Shown one piece after another: positions 1 through 12,269 of a stretch of DNA of 64,000 nt. How positions within the stretch are numbered: the stretch's first letter is position 1; every line of letters starts with the position of its first letter. This DNA comes from Glandiceps talaboti (taxonomy: Eukaryota > Hemichordata > Enteropneusta > Spengelidae). A model generated the notes under the pieces. The model ran no database searches. It was not told where the DNA came from and saw only the letters and a list, made by a program, of their open reading frames with translations. The translations under genes were made by a program, and so were the position numbers. The stretch is from NCBI RefSeq assembly GCF_964340395.1, contig NC_135571.1, positions 5,254,953 to 5,318,952 on the forward strand, given 5' to 3'.

Positions 1-109
1 TTGCATTGATGCCAGACCCCCTCCCCCTAAATGAATGAAGTTCAGTTATTGAGCTTGTGTGACATTGTGTATCATCCATTATCAAAAATTAACTTTGACT
101 TTGACTTAC

Positions 110-156
110 CATCTCCTGTAGATGTCCGTAGAAGTCTGTTTTCTGTCAGTAATTTT
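110..156 (-). CDS. IRAG1: IRAG/LRMP-like gene, internal exon 8 (leftmost)
   Basis: A 47-bp micro-exon with acceptor TTATTCTTCTAG and donor GTAAGTC. Entry in phase 2 (AA from the previous exon plus A gives Lys) and exit in phase 1. It encodes about 15 residues (KLLTENRLLRTSTGD) and has no stop in the used frame. The phase match to the previous exon and the near-ideal donor support it. Its sequence alone would not identify the family. The remaining 3' exons, including the expected transmembrane tail, are before base 1. Confidence 0.8.
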
Positions 157-661
157 CTAGAAGAATAAAACATGAGTATTTGAGTCAAAACTGTAAATAC
201 CATCATCATTAATGCTTTTTGATTTGTCATTCCAGACTAACTATATTTTAAAATATCAATATTGCTGGTTAATTGACTTGAATAACATTTTGACAGAAAT
301 ATCATATTTGATTCACTAATAAATCACTGATATGATGATAAAGTTTCATCAATGTATAATACATTATAGTAGCTTAGTCTCGTTGAAAGAAAACAGCGCC
401 CTCAATCTCACCAAAATGTAAGTTTTCAGTTAACTCCACCCCAGACAGTCAGAGCTGATGGGAAACAGCGCCCTCAATGATGTTGCATGAGACTGAAAAG
501 ACACCTCCAGTCTTAGCAAAAAGGCAAACAGTGCCCTTCACATAGTCTTGCATGTGTACAATTTTGCCGATGATGAAGGCAAACTTTCAACACTGTACAA
601 CATTACATCTATCAATTAATAAACCTGAGAAACTGTAGTAAACTACGGTGCTACTACTTAC
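157..661 (-). other. Intron 7-8 of IRAG-like gene (505 bp)
   Basis: Contains a short degenerate repeat at about 388-540, in which AACAGCGCCCTCAA recurs (391, 462, then a decayed copy near 527). Nothing else is recognised. Confidence 0.8.
388..540 (+). repeat. Short degenerate repeat with AACAGCGCCCTCAA core
   Basis: Three copies about 70 bp apart, the third decayed to AACAGTGCCCTTCA. The reverse complement, TTGAGGGCGCTGTT, resembles the 3' half of a CTCF-type site. Confidence 0.6.
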
Positions 662-759
662 TTAGTATCTTCCAGCTCTGCATGCTCTCGTTCATAAAGT
701 CTTCGTAAGTTTTCAACATGGTTTATCATAACTTCTACAGCATGGTTCATTCGTCCCTC
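662..759 (-). CDS. IRAG1: IRAG/LRMP-like gene, internal exon 7 (end of coiled coil)
   Basis: Acceptor TTTGTCATAG, donor GTAAGT, entry in phase 0 and exit in phase 2. The peptide contains NHAVEVMINHVENLRRLYER and then EHAELEDT. The block VEVMI-x-HVENL-[RK]-R-x-Y-x-[RK]-EHAEL is the best-conserved motif I know for the IRAG/LRMP family. It completes the second coiled-coil helix. In vertebrate proteins a disordered stretch and a C-terminal ER membrane anchor follow; here those would lie past the left edge of the window. Confidence 0.93.
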
Positions 760-1239
760 CTATGACAAAGTACAGAAAGTGAACGTCAATCAGTTCCCCA
801 CACATCACCAAAATACATATTGCTATATATATCAGGGGTCTCAAACCTAACCCATTTCTATCTTGGTGACCCACACTTTCTCTTCCTTACCACCTCAGCA
901 TAGTTTAAATATTTAATATGGAATCCCAGATGGTGACTGACAGTGGTTGTGGACTCTCTGCTCAGTGGTTGAAAACAATTATAATCTTTATTATCAACAT
1001 CTCTCTCTATATATTTTGTAGTCATCTTGTAATAGAATTATAAAATATAAGAGGTACTGTTGTGGCTCAGGCAGGCTATGTTTGATTCCAAGCATGTGTA
1101 TATGTATATGTGTGTGTGTGCGTGTTTGTATACTTGCATGTATGCATGTGTGTAATGTACATCTGTACGTGTATGTATGTATGTATGTATGTATGTATGT
1201 ATGTATGTATGTATGTATGTATGTGTGTATGTCTATGTA

Positions 1240-1315
<76 letters not shown>

Positions 1316-1454
1316 GTGTGTATCACTCACTCTTCAAATCAGTTTTCAGATAGCAGACAAGAATCAGTCCACAGACTTGCCTATACTGGCTTGACAGGTG
1401 AATAGCATTTTGAGGCCAGATAGCCAAGTCTGTTGGCTACATACAAGTACTAAC
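760..1454 (-). other. Intron 6-7 of IRAG-like gene (695 bp)
   Basis: Apart from the microsatellite at 1170-1320 I see nothing specific. Confidence 0.8.
1170..1320 (+). repeat. Compound microsatellite (GTAT)n(GT)n
   Basis: About 13 GTAT units followed, after a short imperfect stretch, by about 35 GT units. The open frames across it are low-complexity artefacts. Confidence 0.95.
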
Positions 1455-1586
1455 CTGTTGTACAGCACCGTGTACTTCAGCTTTACTTGACAGTCTAGTA
1501 GCTGTTTGCTGGATTATATCTACATGGTGTTTTAGTTTGTCTAGTACATCTTTAGTTTCTACATCCACACAGATAGGATTCAAAGC
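1455..1586 (-). CDS. IRAG1: IRAG/LRMP-like gene, internal exon 6 (coiled coil)
   Basis: A symmetric phase 0-0 exon of 44 codons with acceptor TATATTTATAG and donor GTTAGT (weaker at +3). The peptide starts ALNPICVDVETKDVLDKLKH and ends with DIIQQTATRLSSKAEVHGAV followed by QQ. Vertebrate family members have a similar short non-helical break (L-x-P-[IL]-C) at this point, followed by a second helix ending in [AS]-E-x-x-G-A-[IV]-x-Q. The match in order and spacing with the exons on both sides leaves little doubt about the family. Confidence 0.92.
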
Positions 1587-2320
1587 CTATAAATATACAA
1601 CACAGTAAAAACTCTTGAAATTATTGCTTTTACTTTTTTACAACTCAAAATATTCAACAGCATGGGATATCAAGTAAATTACAAAGGCTACAATGTACCT
1701 GTAGGACTACATTTTACTTTTAAGCTTCTGCAACCTTGTTGGGATCCTTATATCAGTTTTGAGTGGTTTTTCTAGTACTTATAAACAGACTAGCTATAAC
1801 TTGGGTATTATTTTTTTCGATCAGACAACCAACAATATATTCACTGAAAATTGTTAAAATACCAATAATTAGACATTGTACATGTTAATTAGAGGTCTAT
1901 TTTATCTATAAGTAGTATAGTAATAAGTTGAAATTGTGATTCACTGGGGTGCTGATTTTTGGGTGCGGACCCAAAAATAAATTTTGTCTATATTTCACCA
2001 TACTATGTGTACTGCTACACAAATATGTTTAAACACATGTAATTCAATACTGTTCAGTCTACAATATTACAATTAAGTCATTTTAATATAACAAACCCGT
2101 TTAATAAAAAAAAACTCCAGTGACTGAAATGTTCACCTAAAAGAAATTGCCACGCTTCAAATGTTTCAATATAAGGATACTTTTCACTCAATAACTTTAA
2201 AAGTACAGTTTCTTTTTGCATAAATCGTTGAATATCACCATATTTGTGCATCATATTTTACACGAGAAATGAAAGTGTTTCTAACCACTAAGATTACTAA
2301 GAAATGACAGTATTTCTTAC
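1587..2320 (-). other. Intron 5-6 of IRAG-like gene (734 bp)
   Basis: AT-rich intron sequence without recognisable elements. Confidence 0.75.
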
Positions 2321-2492
2321 CACCAAGGCTTCTTTGAGTTGATTGACTTCTCTGTAGACATTGTCTTCAGCTAAATCTCGTTGTCTGTGTTGTAATTCTA
2401 GTCTCTTCTCCAGAGTAAACTTATCTGTCTTGAAGGCCAAGGCCAATGCCTGGAACTTAGACTCTACCTCTTGGTCACTTAGACTACCAGGA
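2321..2492 (-). CDS. IRAG1: IRAG/LRMP-like gene, internal exon 5 (start of conserved coiled coil)
   Basis: This is the exon that identifies the gene. Acceptor CCCCTACAG, donor GTAAGA, entry in phase 2 and exit in phase 0. The peptide begins PGSLSDQEVESKFQALALAF, then KTDKFTLEKRLELQHRQRDL and AEDNVYREVNQLKEALV. This is the signature of the IRAG/LRMP (MRVI1 family) core: S(D/E)-E-(V/I)-E-x-K-F, then a heptad-rich helix with LEKRL and RDLAE(D/E)N. In vertebrates the region forms the coiled coil of IRAG1 (a PKG substrate that restrains IP3-receptor calcium release) and LRMP/JAW1 (IRAG2), both on the cytosolic face of the ER. A single invertebrate gene may stand for both vertebrate paralogues, so the symbol is a family label. 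Confidence 0.93.
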
Positions 2493-2739
2493 CTGTAGGG
2501 GATAAAGAAAAACAGAAGTATCGTTTGGTATTTGTATTACTGAGTGTTGGTACTGTCAATGGGTATTATGGAGAAACAGATATGTATACTTGTAATGTTT
2601 ACATTCTGTTTGTATTAATTCATCCATCATTTCAAACATACATCCTCAGCAACATGCCAACACACCATGAAATCATCTGACTGACCAACCAACTGCAACT
2701 AACCAACCACCCATTTATTTGATCACCCATTCATCCACC

Positions 2740-3145
2740 CACCTTCCATCCATCTATCCATCCATCCATCCATCCATCAATCAACCAACCCATCCATCCG
2801 TCTGTCCATTACCAACTAACCAACCAACCAACCAACCAACCAACCAACCAACCCATCCATCCATCCATCCATCCAACCAACCAACCAACCTGTCCTTCCA
2901 TCCATCCATGAATTAACCCATCCATCCCTCCTAACCCCTCCCATCCATCCATCTACCCACCCATCCATCCATCCATCCATCCATCCATCCATCAATCAAC
3001 CCATCTGTCCGTCCATCCATCCATCTACCCACCCACCCACCCATCCATCCATCTGTCCGTCCATCCATCCATCCACCCACCCCATCCATCCCAACCCTTC
3101 CCCTCCCACCCATACCTAGTATAATCCATCCATCCATCCACCTAC
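2740..3145 (+). repeat. Compound (CATC)n / (CAAC)n microsatellite
   Basis: Runs of CATC interleaved with CAAC and CACC over about 400 bp, with interruptions. ORFs on both strands are artefacts of the tetranucleotide. Confidence 0.95.
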
Positions 3146-3551
3146 CACCCCATATACACATATCTGGTGATTATGACAGAAAATGATGATTTACTATTTC
3201 CTGTATTACTATTTCAGACTATACTAAACACTATACTCATTGTAAGAATGGTATATATGACATACTAAGTGCCTAATTTCATTTTAATTGTATGGTTGTC
3301 AAGTACTTAGTCTAATCTCTACAGCTGCATCATTCTCAGTGTTCATGGCAACCGTATCATTACCGTTACCCACGACAACAAATGAACAGTATACTGCAAT
3401 ACCATGTAAAGGGATTTTGTGTTAAAATGAGGAAGTATCCACAATTTAAACACGTTTTTTAAGTCATCATAATAGTTATTAATTATTAAAATAATATGAA
3501 CTGACAAAGTTTCCATCACACATGAGATAAACAATAAAAAAAGCTTTTCAG

Positions 3552-3599
<48 letters not shown>

Positions 3600-3600
3600 G
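3552..3600 (+). repeat. (TCAA)n microsatellite
   Basis: About 12 perfect TCAA/CAAT units. Confidence 0.97.
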
Positions 3601-4927
3601 AGAATTCATAAAGCGTCAGTTGCCACTACAATGTAGAGTTCAGAGGCACTGTACAGTTACTGTGTTGTACTGTACTATTACTGTAATGTAATGTGTACTG
3701 CACTGTACAGTACTCAGTATTGTACTGCACTACACTGTACTATGAACCTCTAACAAACTATGAATGAGATAGTTTGTCAGGGGAATCAAAGAAGCCATTT
3801 ATATGAGAACATCACAACCATTACTAAACAGAGACATGGGCTGATACACTTTACCTCCTTGTCTGGGACAATATTTTGAAGTCACACATGCATAACGTAA
3901 ACAACAAGTGGCTTCATATCCCTGCAGAAGACCTAATGACACAGGTTGCAAGCTACAATAGCATTTATCAAAGTATTTTAGTGCAGTACAAAGTTTGAAT
4001 TTACTCTTGAAGAAAAAAACAGTAGATGACATGACAGTGGTAGTAAACCATAGTCAACAACACCCCTTCTCCCCCTCTCCACCACTGAGTTGAGATATAT
4101 TGGTAATGCAATGAAAATCATTGTCATCTCTGAAGTGTCACAAAGATAGTAAATAACATCTTGTAACTGGCAAATAAAAAAGACTGGAGATGTTATGACT
4201 TTTAAGGACAATGGTGGCAAAATAAACAATGCCTACACCCCTCCCTTTCGACCCACAATGAGTGGAGATATTGACAATACAATAACAGCATTATCATCTT
4301 TCAAATGATGACACACAGATAGTAAATAAGTTACCCTTTAACAGATGACAGTGAAAAAAAAATCATGACTGTAAATTTTCCTTGCCATTCTTGTGCATCA
4401 GAGCATTCGGCCAAAAGCAATTTAAATTAGTGGTGTTGTAAACAGGACAGAGGTTTATAACCGTGATGTTTCTGCACAGGTATTTATCAGTCTCAATTAT
4501 TAATGGGACTTTGTGACCGAGATATTTTCTACTGGTAGAAACAGTATTCAACCTTTGTAAGACTGCCACTCTAAGGTCAGACAGGTCATACTGAGTGGGT
4601 TGGTATCTATGCATCTTTATATCACAATATATTGTAAATCATGGTACACGGACCGAACCACTAATTTGTTTTGAGCAACCCAGTGACATCTTCTACAGGT
4701 TTAGACACGACTTATACACTGGAAGTTGTACATTAAATCACCCAACCCTTTAGGTCACAGAGTCTAATTTTTCAGTGAGTTTCAATTTATAAGTAAATTT
4801 TCTTATTTCATTTTGAACTTATATTTTAAAAGTTTTTATGGTCACCCCTTATTATTTTTCCTTGATTTTCACTAATTTATTAACAGCAAACATTTAAGAT
4901 ATTTATAGTCTACATGTAGGTGCTACC

Positions 4928-4996
4928 GTGGTTTCAAATAATCTCTTAAAAAGAGAGATTTTGAAATTTGATCCATGGATAGCACTAGACTATTTT
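4928..4996 (+). repeat. Dispersed hairpin repeat end (GGATAGCACTAGACTAT family)
   Basis: Contains the inverted pair CAAATAATCTCTT / AAGAGAGATTTTGAAATTTG and then GGATAGCACTAGACTAT. Related ends occur at 5145-5190, 7978-8025 (opposite orientation), 8135-8180 (opposite) and 14628-14681. Probably a decayed MITE family. Confidence 0.6.
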
Positions 4997-6834
4997 CTTC
5001 ATGACAAACACAGTATACGGATTGGATGACTCAGATCCCATACTCTACAACAATGTAATTTCATTCTAGTATCCAACATTGCTCTGAGGGCATTAATCTG
5101 GATTCCAACATGGCATCAATATCTAGGCTGTCATCGCTAACCCTAAAGAGAGATTTGAGATTCCATGAAGGATAGACTAGACTATGAGGGCATGGATGCC
5201 ACGGATACCAAGTCTACGTTAAATGACCTGCTTCGAAATAAAATACCGCATGTAACTATAATGAATACGATATTTTTCCTACTACAAAATTCTGAACACT
5301 TTTAGTCTGCAAGTAGTTCCCAGAAGCCTGTTTACGATGCTAAATGACTGACTACGACTATGGCTCATGGATACAAAAGCTAATGTGTACAGAGTCGTAA
5401 TCATAAACAGGTGACGTTCCCAGAGACTATAATTTGCATATTATTGTGTCTATATTATGCATCATATTTCTATACAAAATAGTTACACTTGACACATTAA
5501 TGATTACATACTGTCGTGTTTTCTTTTCCACTACAAAATAAGAAATACATTTTTCAGTTTAGTGTGCAATGTAGCCTGTCATGTTTACATGTAAACAGAG
5601 ACTATATTCTCAGTTTTGAAAACAAAATGCAGAATATTATAAATTTTTTCAATGTTCGCTAATGTGTGTATAATGATATCTAGAAACATTGCAGTCTACA
5701 GACTAATTTTTCATGGTTTTGTGAACAAAGTCTGTGACCTCTGACCCAGAGACTTGTGGTCTTACGATCTCAAGTAGTAGTAAAGCTACCTTTTCTGGTT
5801 TCAAAAGTAGGCCTGATCTACCTGTGGTATCAAATCATCTCCTCGAGAAAAATCTTGAGTATGATGCCACATTATGGCACTATACTATTAGAAAAGTAGG
5901 CTTGAGATATCAAAAACCACAATCTACACCTCTAGTCTGTATTAAAACTTTTTACAGGTTAATCACCTTAGGTTTATAAAGATTTATGAAATGTCACAAT
6001 TAGTTTCCCGCCAAAATTAATTTTAAAAATTCTACTTTTTTCTATAACTTTTGTCAAACTTTACCTTTCTTTTAGATTATTTCCCCTCTAGAAATTAATT
6101 CTTGTTTTTTTTTCTGTAATTTTTTGTCAAAGTACAACTTTCTGGTAGACTAGACTGTTTGTGCTGTCAAGATTTGTTTACAACCACTAACTATGTACAG
6201 GTATGGAGTATCGTAATTCTCTACAATTTTCTACCACATACCGATATTATCAATAATTGATTTAACTACTTGACCTGATAGATTTGGCACATTGAGATTT
6301 TTGACAGAGTAGTACTTCTAAAATACTTCATAAACATTTTTCTGTCACTTTGTGGCAAAAATCAAATTCAGTTTAAATTAGAATCATATTCATAGTTCAA
6401 AATTTAAACATAAGTGACACCATTTTCAAACATTGCTGTACAACAAAAAGCCATAATTTTTTCCCGCCAAAATTTTTTCAACAAAATTTCTTGTTTTTCT
6501 AAAATTTATTTTCAAATTTTGAATAATTTTAGACTAGAATCATTTTTATATTTCTTTTTTATAAATTTATATCAAAATTTTGAGTATAAAATGATCAAAT
6601 TTACTAAAATTTTCATGAAAGCTGACTGGAGTGTTGATTTATTGTTTCCACATGTCCAGTAGTGAAGGAGGTTACAAATAACAGGTGAAATGTGGTAGAC
6701 AGTGAATTATGATCTTTATGGGTCAAACATCTGAATGAACCTAATTATCATTGAGAAATGTGTTGAGATCGATCTCTACTTGAACCTATATAAGTGTCAA
6801 AATAACCTACTATTCAAGACACTGTAAACCTAGA

Positions 6835-6990
6835 TATTTTTGCAACTAGAAAACTTTGCATTTTTGTTGACTTCAGTTAGTTCTCAAAGACTATACTTTT
6901 ACTAATTACCGTACTGCTACATTGTATTCATGTACAAGAAGGCATTTTTTGTGTTTTTGTTGTCCAGTGAAATAACAAAGTCCTTAGTGA
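6835..6990 (+). repeat. Dispersed repeat, AGTTCTCAAAGACTA family (copy 1)
   Basis: Shares with 28380-28560, 30870-31030 and 38230-38400 the order: CTAGAAAA...CAATTTT, a hairpin TAGTCTTCAGCTAGTTCTCAAAGACTA (decayed here), ACTAATTACC, TGGTACATTGTGT, ATGTACAAGAAGGCATTTTAG and CACTACTTATTTTTGC. All copies are in the same (plus) orientation. Confidence 0.7.
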
Positions 6991-7561
6991 AAATGTACAA
7001 GTTTACAGTATTTATAGACACAAGGCGACAGAAATGACACCTTATTGTATCAGTAGCCCTGAAACTTGTCTTGGTGTTACCATCTCACAGCTTCTTGAGA
7101 TAGTATAAACACAAGAGTAGTCCTTTACACAAAGTAGATATATCAAATAAAACATCCCAAGGCTCTTTTACAGCAGTCTCTACAACTATTACTTATTGTA
7201 CACAAAGAACTTATCACACGACTTTCCTTTCTGTTACCATATGTCTTTGACACGAAGTCTGGGTGCATTGAATCATTTTGAGATTCGATGAAGGACTAAG
7301 CACCAAGTCCAAGAGTATTGATACATGAATTCCTTCATAACAATAATAATGATTTTAGTAATTTTAATAACAGTTTATAGTTGCTGAAATTATCAATTTT
7401 TTGTACATGTTTTGATAATATCACTAAGAATTGATGTACTGGCAGTAGTTGTAAATTTTATAAATTTTTCATTTTGTGATGTTTCATTTAACATTTATCA
7501 CAGAATGGTGTGAAATCAATGCTGTCCTCTTTAATGATATTAAACAGGTAACACTGCATTG

Positions 7562-7853
7562 TAGTCTAGTTCCTATACAGACCGTGTTGGCAAACTTCAC
7601 TGGAACATGACTAGAATATAGACTATATCTAATACTGGTTTAGAGAAACTTGTAAGTCACCGATAGTGTAAGAAACAAACGAATGTCATGTCTACATATT
7701 CACATTCTTACAGTTTGTATTAGACTAAGATATTCTTAGTCTTACAGTTTGTATATATTGTGTTGTTCAGCCGAAGTCTGCATTCCAACGTGGTCTCTAA
7801 GTAAGTGTGAATGGAGGTGTAAATCGTAATGATACTATATAGGAACTAGACTA
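7562..7853 (+). mobile_element. MITE-like element with TAGTCTAGTTCCTATA termini
   Basis: The left end TAGTCTAGTTCCTATACAG is repeated inverted at the right end (CTATATAGGAACTAGACTA), 17 of 19 bases matching, 292 bp overall. There is no coding capacity, so it would be non-autonomous. I could not define a clear target-site duplication. The right-end subterminal sequence (GGAGGTGTAAATCGTAATGA) is the unit found in tandem at 16008-16230. Confidence 0.7.
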
Positions 7854-7977
7854 TTATGTTCAGCCCTATCACTGGCTGAACGCATGGCACAAATGTTGCA
7901 CATGATCTTACAGACTAAGTTCCTATGTACCAGGATCCATAGCAAACAGAGACGATTCCCCAAGACATGCTGGAGTT

Positions 7978-8180
7978 CTTATAGTCTAGTGCTATCTACG
8001 GCATTGAATCTCAACATCTCTCTTAATTAAGTAATCTTGTTTTTGGAGTGAAGAGATGATTTGATACCATGGATTGCACTACACTGTGGAGTTCTTAGAG
8101 CACATATTTTAGGACTGCAGTCACTTTTTGAATAGTCTAGCGCTATCCTTCATCGAATCATTCAGATCTCATTCAAGAGA
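7978..8180 (+). repeat. Pair of dispersed-repeat ends (AGTCTAGYGCTATC)
   Basis: ATAGTCTAGTGCTATCTACGG at 7980 and ATAGTCTAGCGCTATCCTTC at 8137 are two same-orientation copies of the end seen inverted at 4970 and 14665. Confidence 0.55.
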
Positions 8181-8889
8181 CCATCGTTGCGTCCACTTTT
8201 TAAGCGGCGCATGCAGTTTGTTGTCATCACATTCAAATACCATATATAGTGGACATACATAGATAGACATCATAAATAAATATATAGAAAGAATTAAATC
8301 AGGAATAAACAAACACAAGGAAGCAATTGTTTGAATTTTTCACTGATAACTCACCTTTGGTCTTGTTTGTGGTAGAATTGTTCCAAAAGTTTCTTCATTT
8401 TTACGTGTTTTATCAGATGAAGGAAATCAAACGATTTCTGGAAATTTCATCCTCAATAATATTCACAACACACTTTGATCATTTCCTGACCGCGTATTCC
8501 ATAAATTATAAGTATTAATTACAATCCAGACACACACAAATCTGGTTCAATTTGTCAGTGATATGTTCTCATGTTGGGGTGTATCATGAAACGCGGTAAA
8601 TCACGAAGTTGTCTAAATGAAAAGAACGTTCGGGTAGAGTTGACACAATCGAAGTCACTGTCCTCAATATTTGTGTATTCACTTCTGTATAGTATGGATT
8701 CTGGATATGGGGTGATATCTCGGAATCAAATCAAATCTAATCACAGCTGATTCTGGGCTTTGTGTTGGCTATCATAAAACTCAACCCATGTACTACAAAT
8801 GTACACTGGAACTTCACAATAACTCAGTTATACAGTGTATTCGTGTTACCTGCTGAAAATCAAAAGAATTTGCATTTAAACCAAAATAC

Positions 8890-9340
8890 TCCGAATCACA
8901 ATCTTTTAATAGCTGGATGATAGAAATCCAGACAACCTATATACTTCACTGGTTAAAAAAAAGACAATTCTGAACACCTGCATCCCTTATTTTAAGTACA
9001 CGCTGGAAATCAAGTCAGCCTTGTATAATTCAGTTATACCAAAAATAACCGACGTTCGAATCACATGACTGTATATATATTCTCAGTTAGCTAGCTGACA
9101 GAAATCCACCAACTGCTGTGTAGACGAGATGCATTGGGTTTGAAGCTGAAGATCTCTTGACTCGACCGACACTGAGGCAAAACACCACTCCAAATCACTT
9201 GTACAATTTCTTGCTAGGATACAGAAATCCAAACAACACCGTGACGCAAACTGGCAAAAAAGTGAGGCTCCAAAACACACGACTTACATAGCTAGTTGAG
9301 AGAGATCCAGACAACCTGTTTACTGGGGTGGAACTCAAAT
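8890..9340 (+). repeat. Degenerate repeat with AGAAATCCAGACAACC core
   Basis: Copies of AGCTAG(C/T)TGA(C/G)AGAAATCCA near 8913, 9090, 9215 and 9290, at spacings of about 75-175 bp. Strongly decayed. Confidence 0.5.
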
Positions 9341-9486
9341 AAACACTTACTCACGTTACCTGAGATATTTGCGATGTGACTACTACAAGTCTATCAGATT
9401 AGTGCAGAGTACAAATCAAAGGTTGTGCCCACTCCTTATCTCTCAATAAATACCTTTGAATATATATAGTGATATCAAAGTCCACT

Positions 9487-9790
9487 TAGGGTGTGATTGA
9501 CAGGTCCAAACTCAATATGTACGCTCTTTAGTCATCTATAATGTTATAGAGGCCCCGCCCATCTATCTCTAAGGTGTGATTGGCAGCTCTCAACTAAATA
9601 TGTACACTCTTTAGTTTTCTAGTGTCATAGATGCTGTAATAGGCCCCGCCCACCAACCTCCAAGGTGTGATTGATTGGCAGGTCTCAACTAAATGTGTAA
9701 ACTGCTAGTGTATACTGTAACTATAATGTCCTACCCATCCATCTCTATGACTACGGTGTGATTGACAGGTTTCAACGACGGTGACAGTTT
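9487..9790 (+). repeat. Tandem repeat, ~85-90 bp x 4
   Basis: GGTGTGATTG(A)CAG starts units at about 9489, 9571, 9663 and 9753. Units share CTCTTTAGT and GGCCCCGCCCA. Confidence 0.8.
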
Positions 9791-10059
9791 TGATCATGCT
9801 ATACAAAAATTCTAAACATTGGAAATACAGTTTCGGTAATCATTTTTCAGTTTCATATCAAAATTATATTACATTCTTCTACTCAATACGTTTGTGCAAT
9901 CTTCAGACAAAGGAGGTATATATATAATTGAGGGTACATGTATTATAGACAACTTTATACAATAGACTCTAGACAATATATGAACTTTCAAACAGGGTGA
10001 CAGTCCGTTATGGTTTTAAGACAACTTTAATATAGTACTCTATATAGACAATTCCATAT

Positions 10060-10390
10060 AGCTCAGACAATTGCATGAGTATACACCAGACAAGTATAGA
10101 CCAAATAATTCCAAGAGTATAGACCAGGCAATTCAGAGAGTATAGACCTGACAATTCCAAAAGTATAGACCAGACAATTCTAAGAGTATAGACCAGACAA
10201 GTATAGACCAAATAATTCCAAGAGTATAGACCAAACAATTCCAAGAGTATAGACCAGACAATTCTAAGAGTATACACCAGACAAGTATAGACCAAATAAT
10301 TCCAAGAGTATAGACCAGACAATTCCAAGAATATAGACCTGACAATTCCAAAAGTATAGACCAGACAATTTCAACTTCAATAGACAATAT
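10060..10390 (+). repeat. Minisatellite, ~23-bp unit
   Basis: About 13 copies of AGTATAGACCAGACAATTCC variants, some with a 16-bp insertion (AAGTATAGACCAAATA) that forms a higher-order alternation. Long ORFs across it only reflect the unit length. Confidence 0.9.
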
Positions 10391-11587
10391 AGATCATATC
10401 AATATAGACAATTTCAATATAGAGTTCAAAATAGACAGCCTGTGAATATAATGTAAGAACTAGCTATAGACTTAACAACATAGATATACACTGCTAAACA
10501 ACAAATCAAACCCAAAGTAGAAATACCATCATGTCTGACAACGGGAAGTCAAATACTTCAATGTACATGATGTACAATGGCAGACGATATGATTCAAAGA
10601 TGTACTAACAACAAAGACAACTGAATGATATGGTTTTCCAGATCACTAAAAATCACAATAATATTCAACGTACCAAAATTATATGCCGGTTACATGTGTC
10701 TCCACTTAATAGTACGATACACTATTATTTCATATCTAGTAGTCCATCATAGCTACAATGTTTCAGAGTCAAACTATAGTGTAGTATATCCGACCATGTA
10801 CAAGCACCTATCTGGAGTTTCATGCATGCCACAATAAACCTGACCTATACTGAGATATCAGGAACATTGCCATAAACATATACATCACTTCCTCAAATTC
10901 TGAAGTCTCCGGTGGAAATTCCATCAGTTGTTCAACTTCCCGACAAGTTACATGTTACAGCTGTGAAAATGATACATCCTGCAATTTGCAGCCACACACT
11001 TACATTTCAGCTGTCAGTATGAATTGAGAAACTGCATATTTACAGCAGGACAAAGTTCCCGCCAAAATATCTTCAGACACACATTTTTGATTTTCTGTGC
11101 TTGTCTTCACAAATTTAAACTTTTTTTTTAGATAAGAATTACACCAATACTCAATATTTATGAATTGTTTTCAAAACATACGTTCAAATTCATAATTTTT
11201 TAAGAAATAGTTTTGGAAATTTTGGCTGTGTGAAAGCATTTTCCCTCCAACATTTTGGTTCACAATTTTCATTTTGCAATGTTTTGGGGAGATTTTTCAA
11301 CGTCTTGTTATGAAAGACGATCAGCAGGAAATGGAAGTCCTTGTCTGGGCTGAATCACAGGGTGAATAACCATCTGGAAGTGATTGAATTTCTAGAGGTC
11401 ATACGGAACACTGCGGAATCACATTTTCCGTGTCCCCATAACATTCCATTGGTTGCAGTGATAGGGACTCTTATACGATGTGGAAATGGCTTTCTGACTA
11501 ACATGGTTGTGTAAGTTTTTGTTGTTCTCTAGTTTCTTATAAAATTGTGAAAACTAATCTAAGACGTTATTTCTACAAATCTTCTTG

Positions 11588-11625
11588 TCCATAAATAAAT
11601 CAATAAATCAATAAATAAATTAAGC
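11588..11625 (+). repeat. (ATAAATCA)n simple repeat
   Basis: CCATAAATAAATCAATAAATC and similar. It could be the 3' tail of an old non-LTR element, but the upstream sequence is too decayed to tell. Confidence 0.6.
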
Positions 11626-12269
11626 TGCACTAGATATAATTGGAATATTTTTTTAAAACTTAGAGATAAAAAATACCAATTTTTTAAAACAATTTTCAGT
11701 GAATATATTTTTAGTTATCTGATTGATAAAATAATATCCCATACTACATACTTTAGATTACTTAATATAACATCTACTCCTAAAAGAGCTTTAGATGTCG
11801 GTTAGGCCAGTTTCTGTACAAGCAGAATTTGAGATGTGTTAATCTCTGTGTGATGGGTATAATACAGAAATGATTCTATGTTTCATGGGGAAAGGGGAGG
11901 GGGGATTTTTACCATGAGGACCCATCTCTGGGCTTCCAAAATTACATACATAAAATCTGTGATTTTTATTAGCTTTTATATGCAACTTATTACATTCAAC
12001 ATTCTATGCAAGCACTCATACATGAAATTTCATTAGTTAGAGCTGCAAGGGTCCTTTTTATATTACTTACAAAGTTGACAATTTTATTACAAATTCCCTT
12101 TTCTTGAGTCGATAATTATATTACAATTCCCCTTTCTGAAGGTGAGGTCCTCCTGTCAAGACCTTTAGGAAACATATTGACATTTATATGAGAAATTGTA
12201 CGCGAATATAATTAACATCAATAATGTATATCTGATTCCAATATTGTACTTAAAAAACGCTTACCCTAT

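Noticed and set aside
994-1405. Overlapping ORFs of 84-110 codons on both strands
   Set aside because: They only translate the GTAT/GT microsatellite (His-Thr or Cys-Val repeats).
2719-3161. ORFs rich in [12 protein letters not shown] or MDGWMDGW
   Set aside because: Products of the CATC/CAAC tetranucleotide tract.
10008-10387. Two overlapping minus-strand ORFs of 84 and 106 codons with repeated SILLELSGLYS
   Set aside because: Translation of the 23-bp minisatellite; no start context, no splice signals, and the frames are interchangeable.
11290-11520. Non-repetitive, GC-richer patch in the 27.7-kb intron
   Set aside because: Checked for an exon; frames are broken by stops and there are no convincing paired splice sites.
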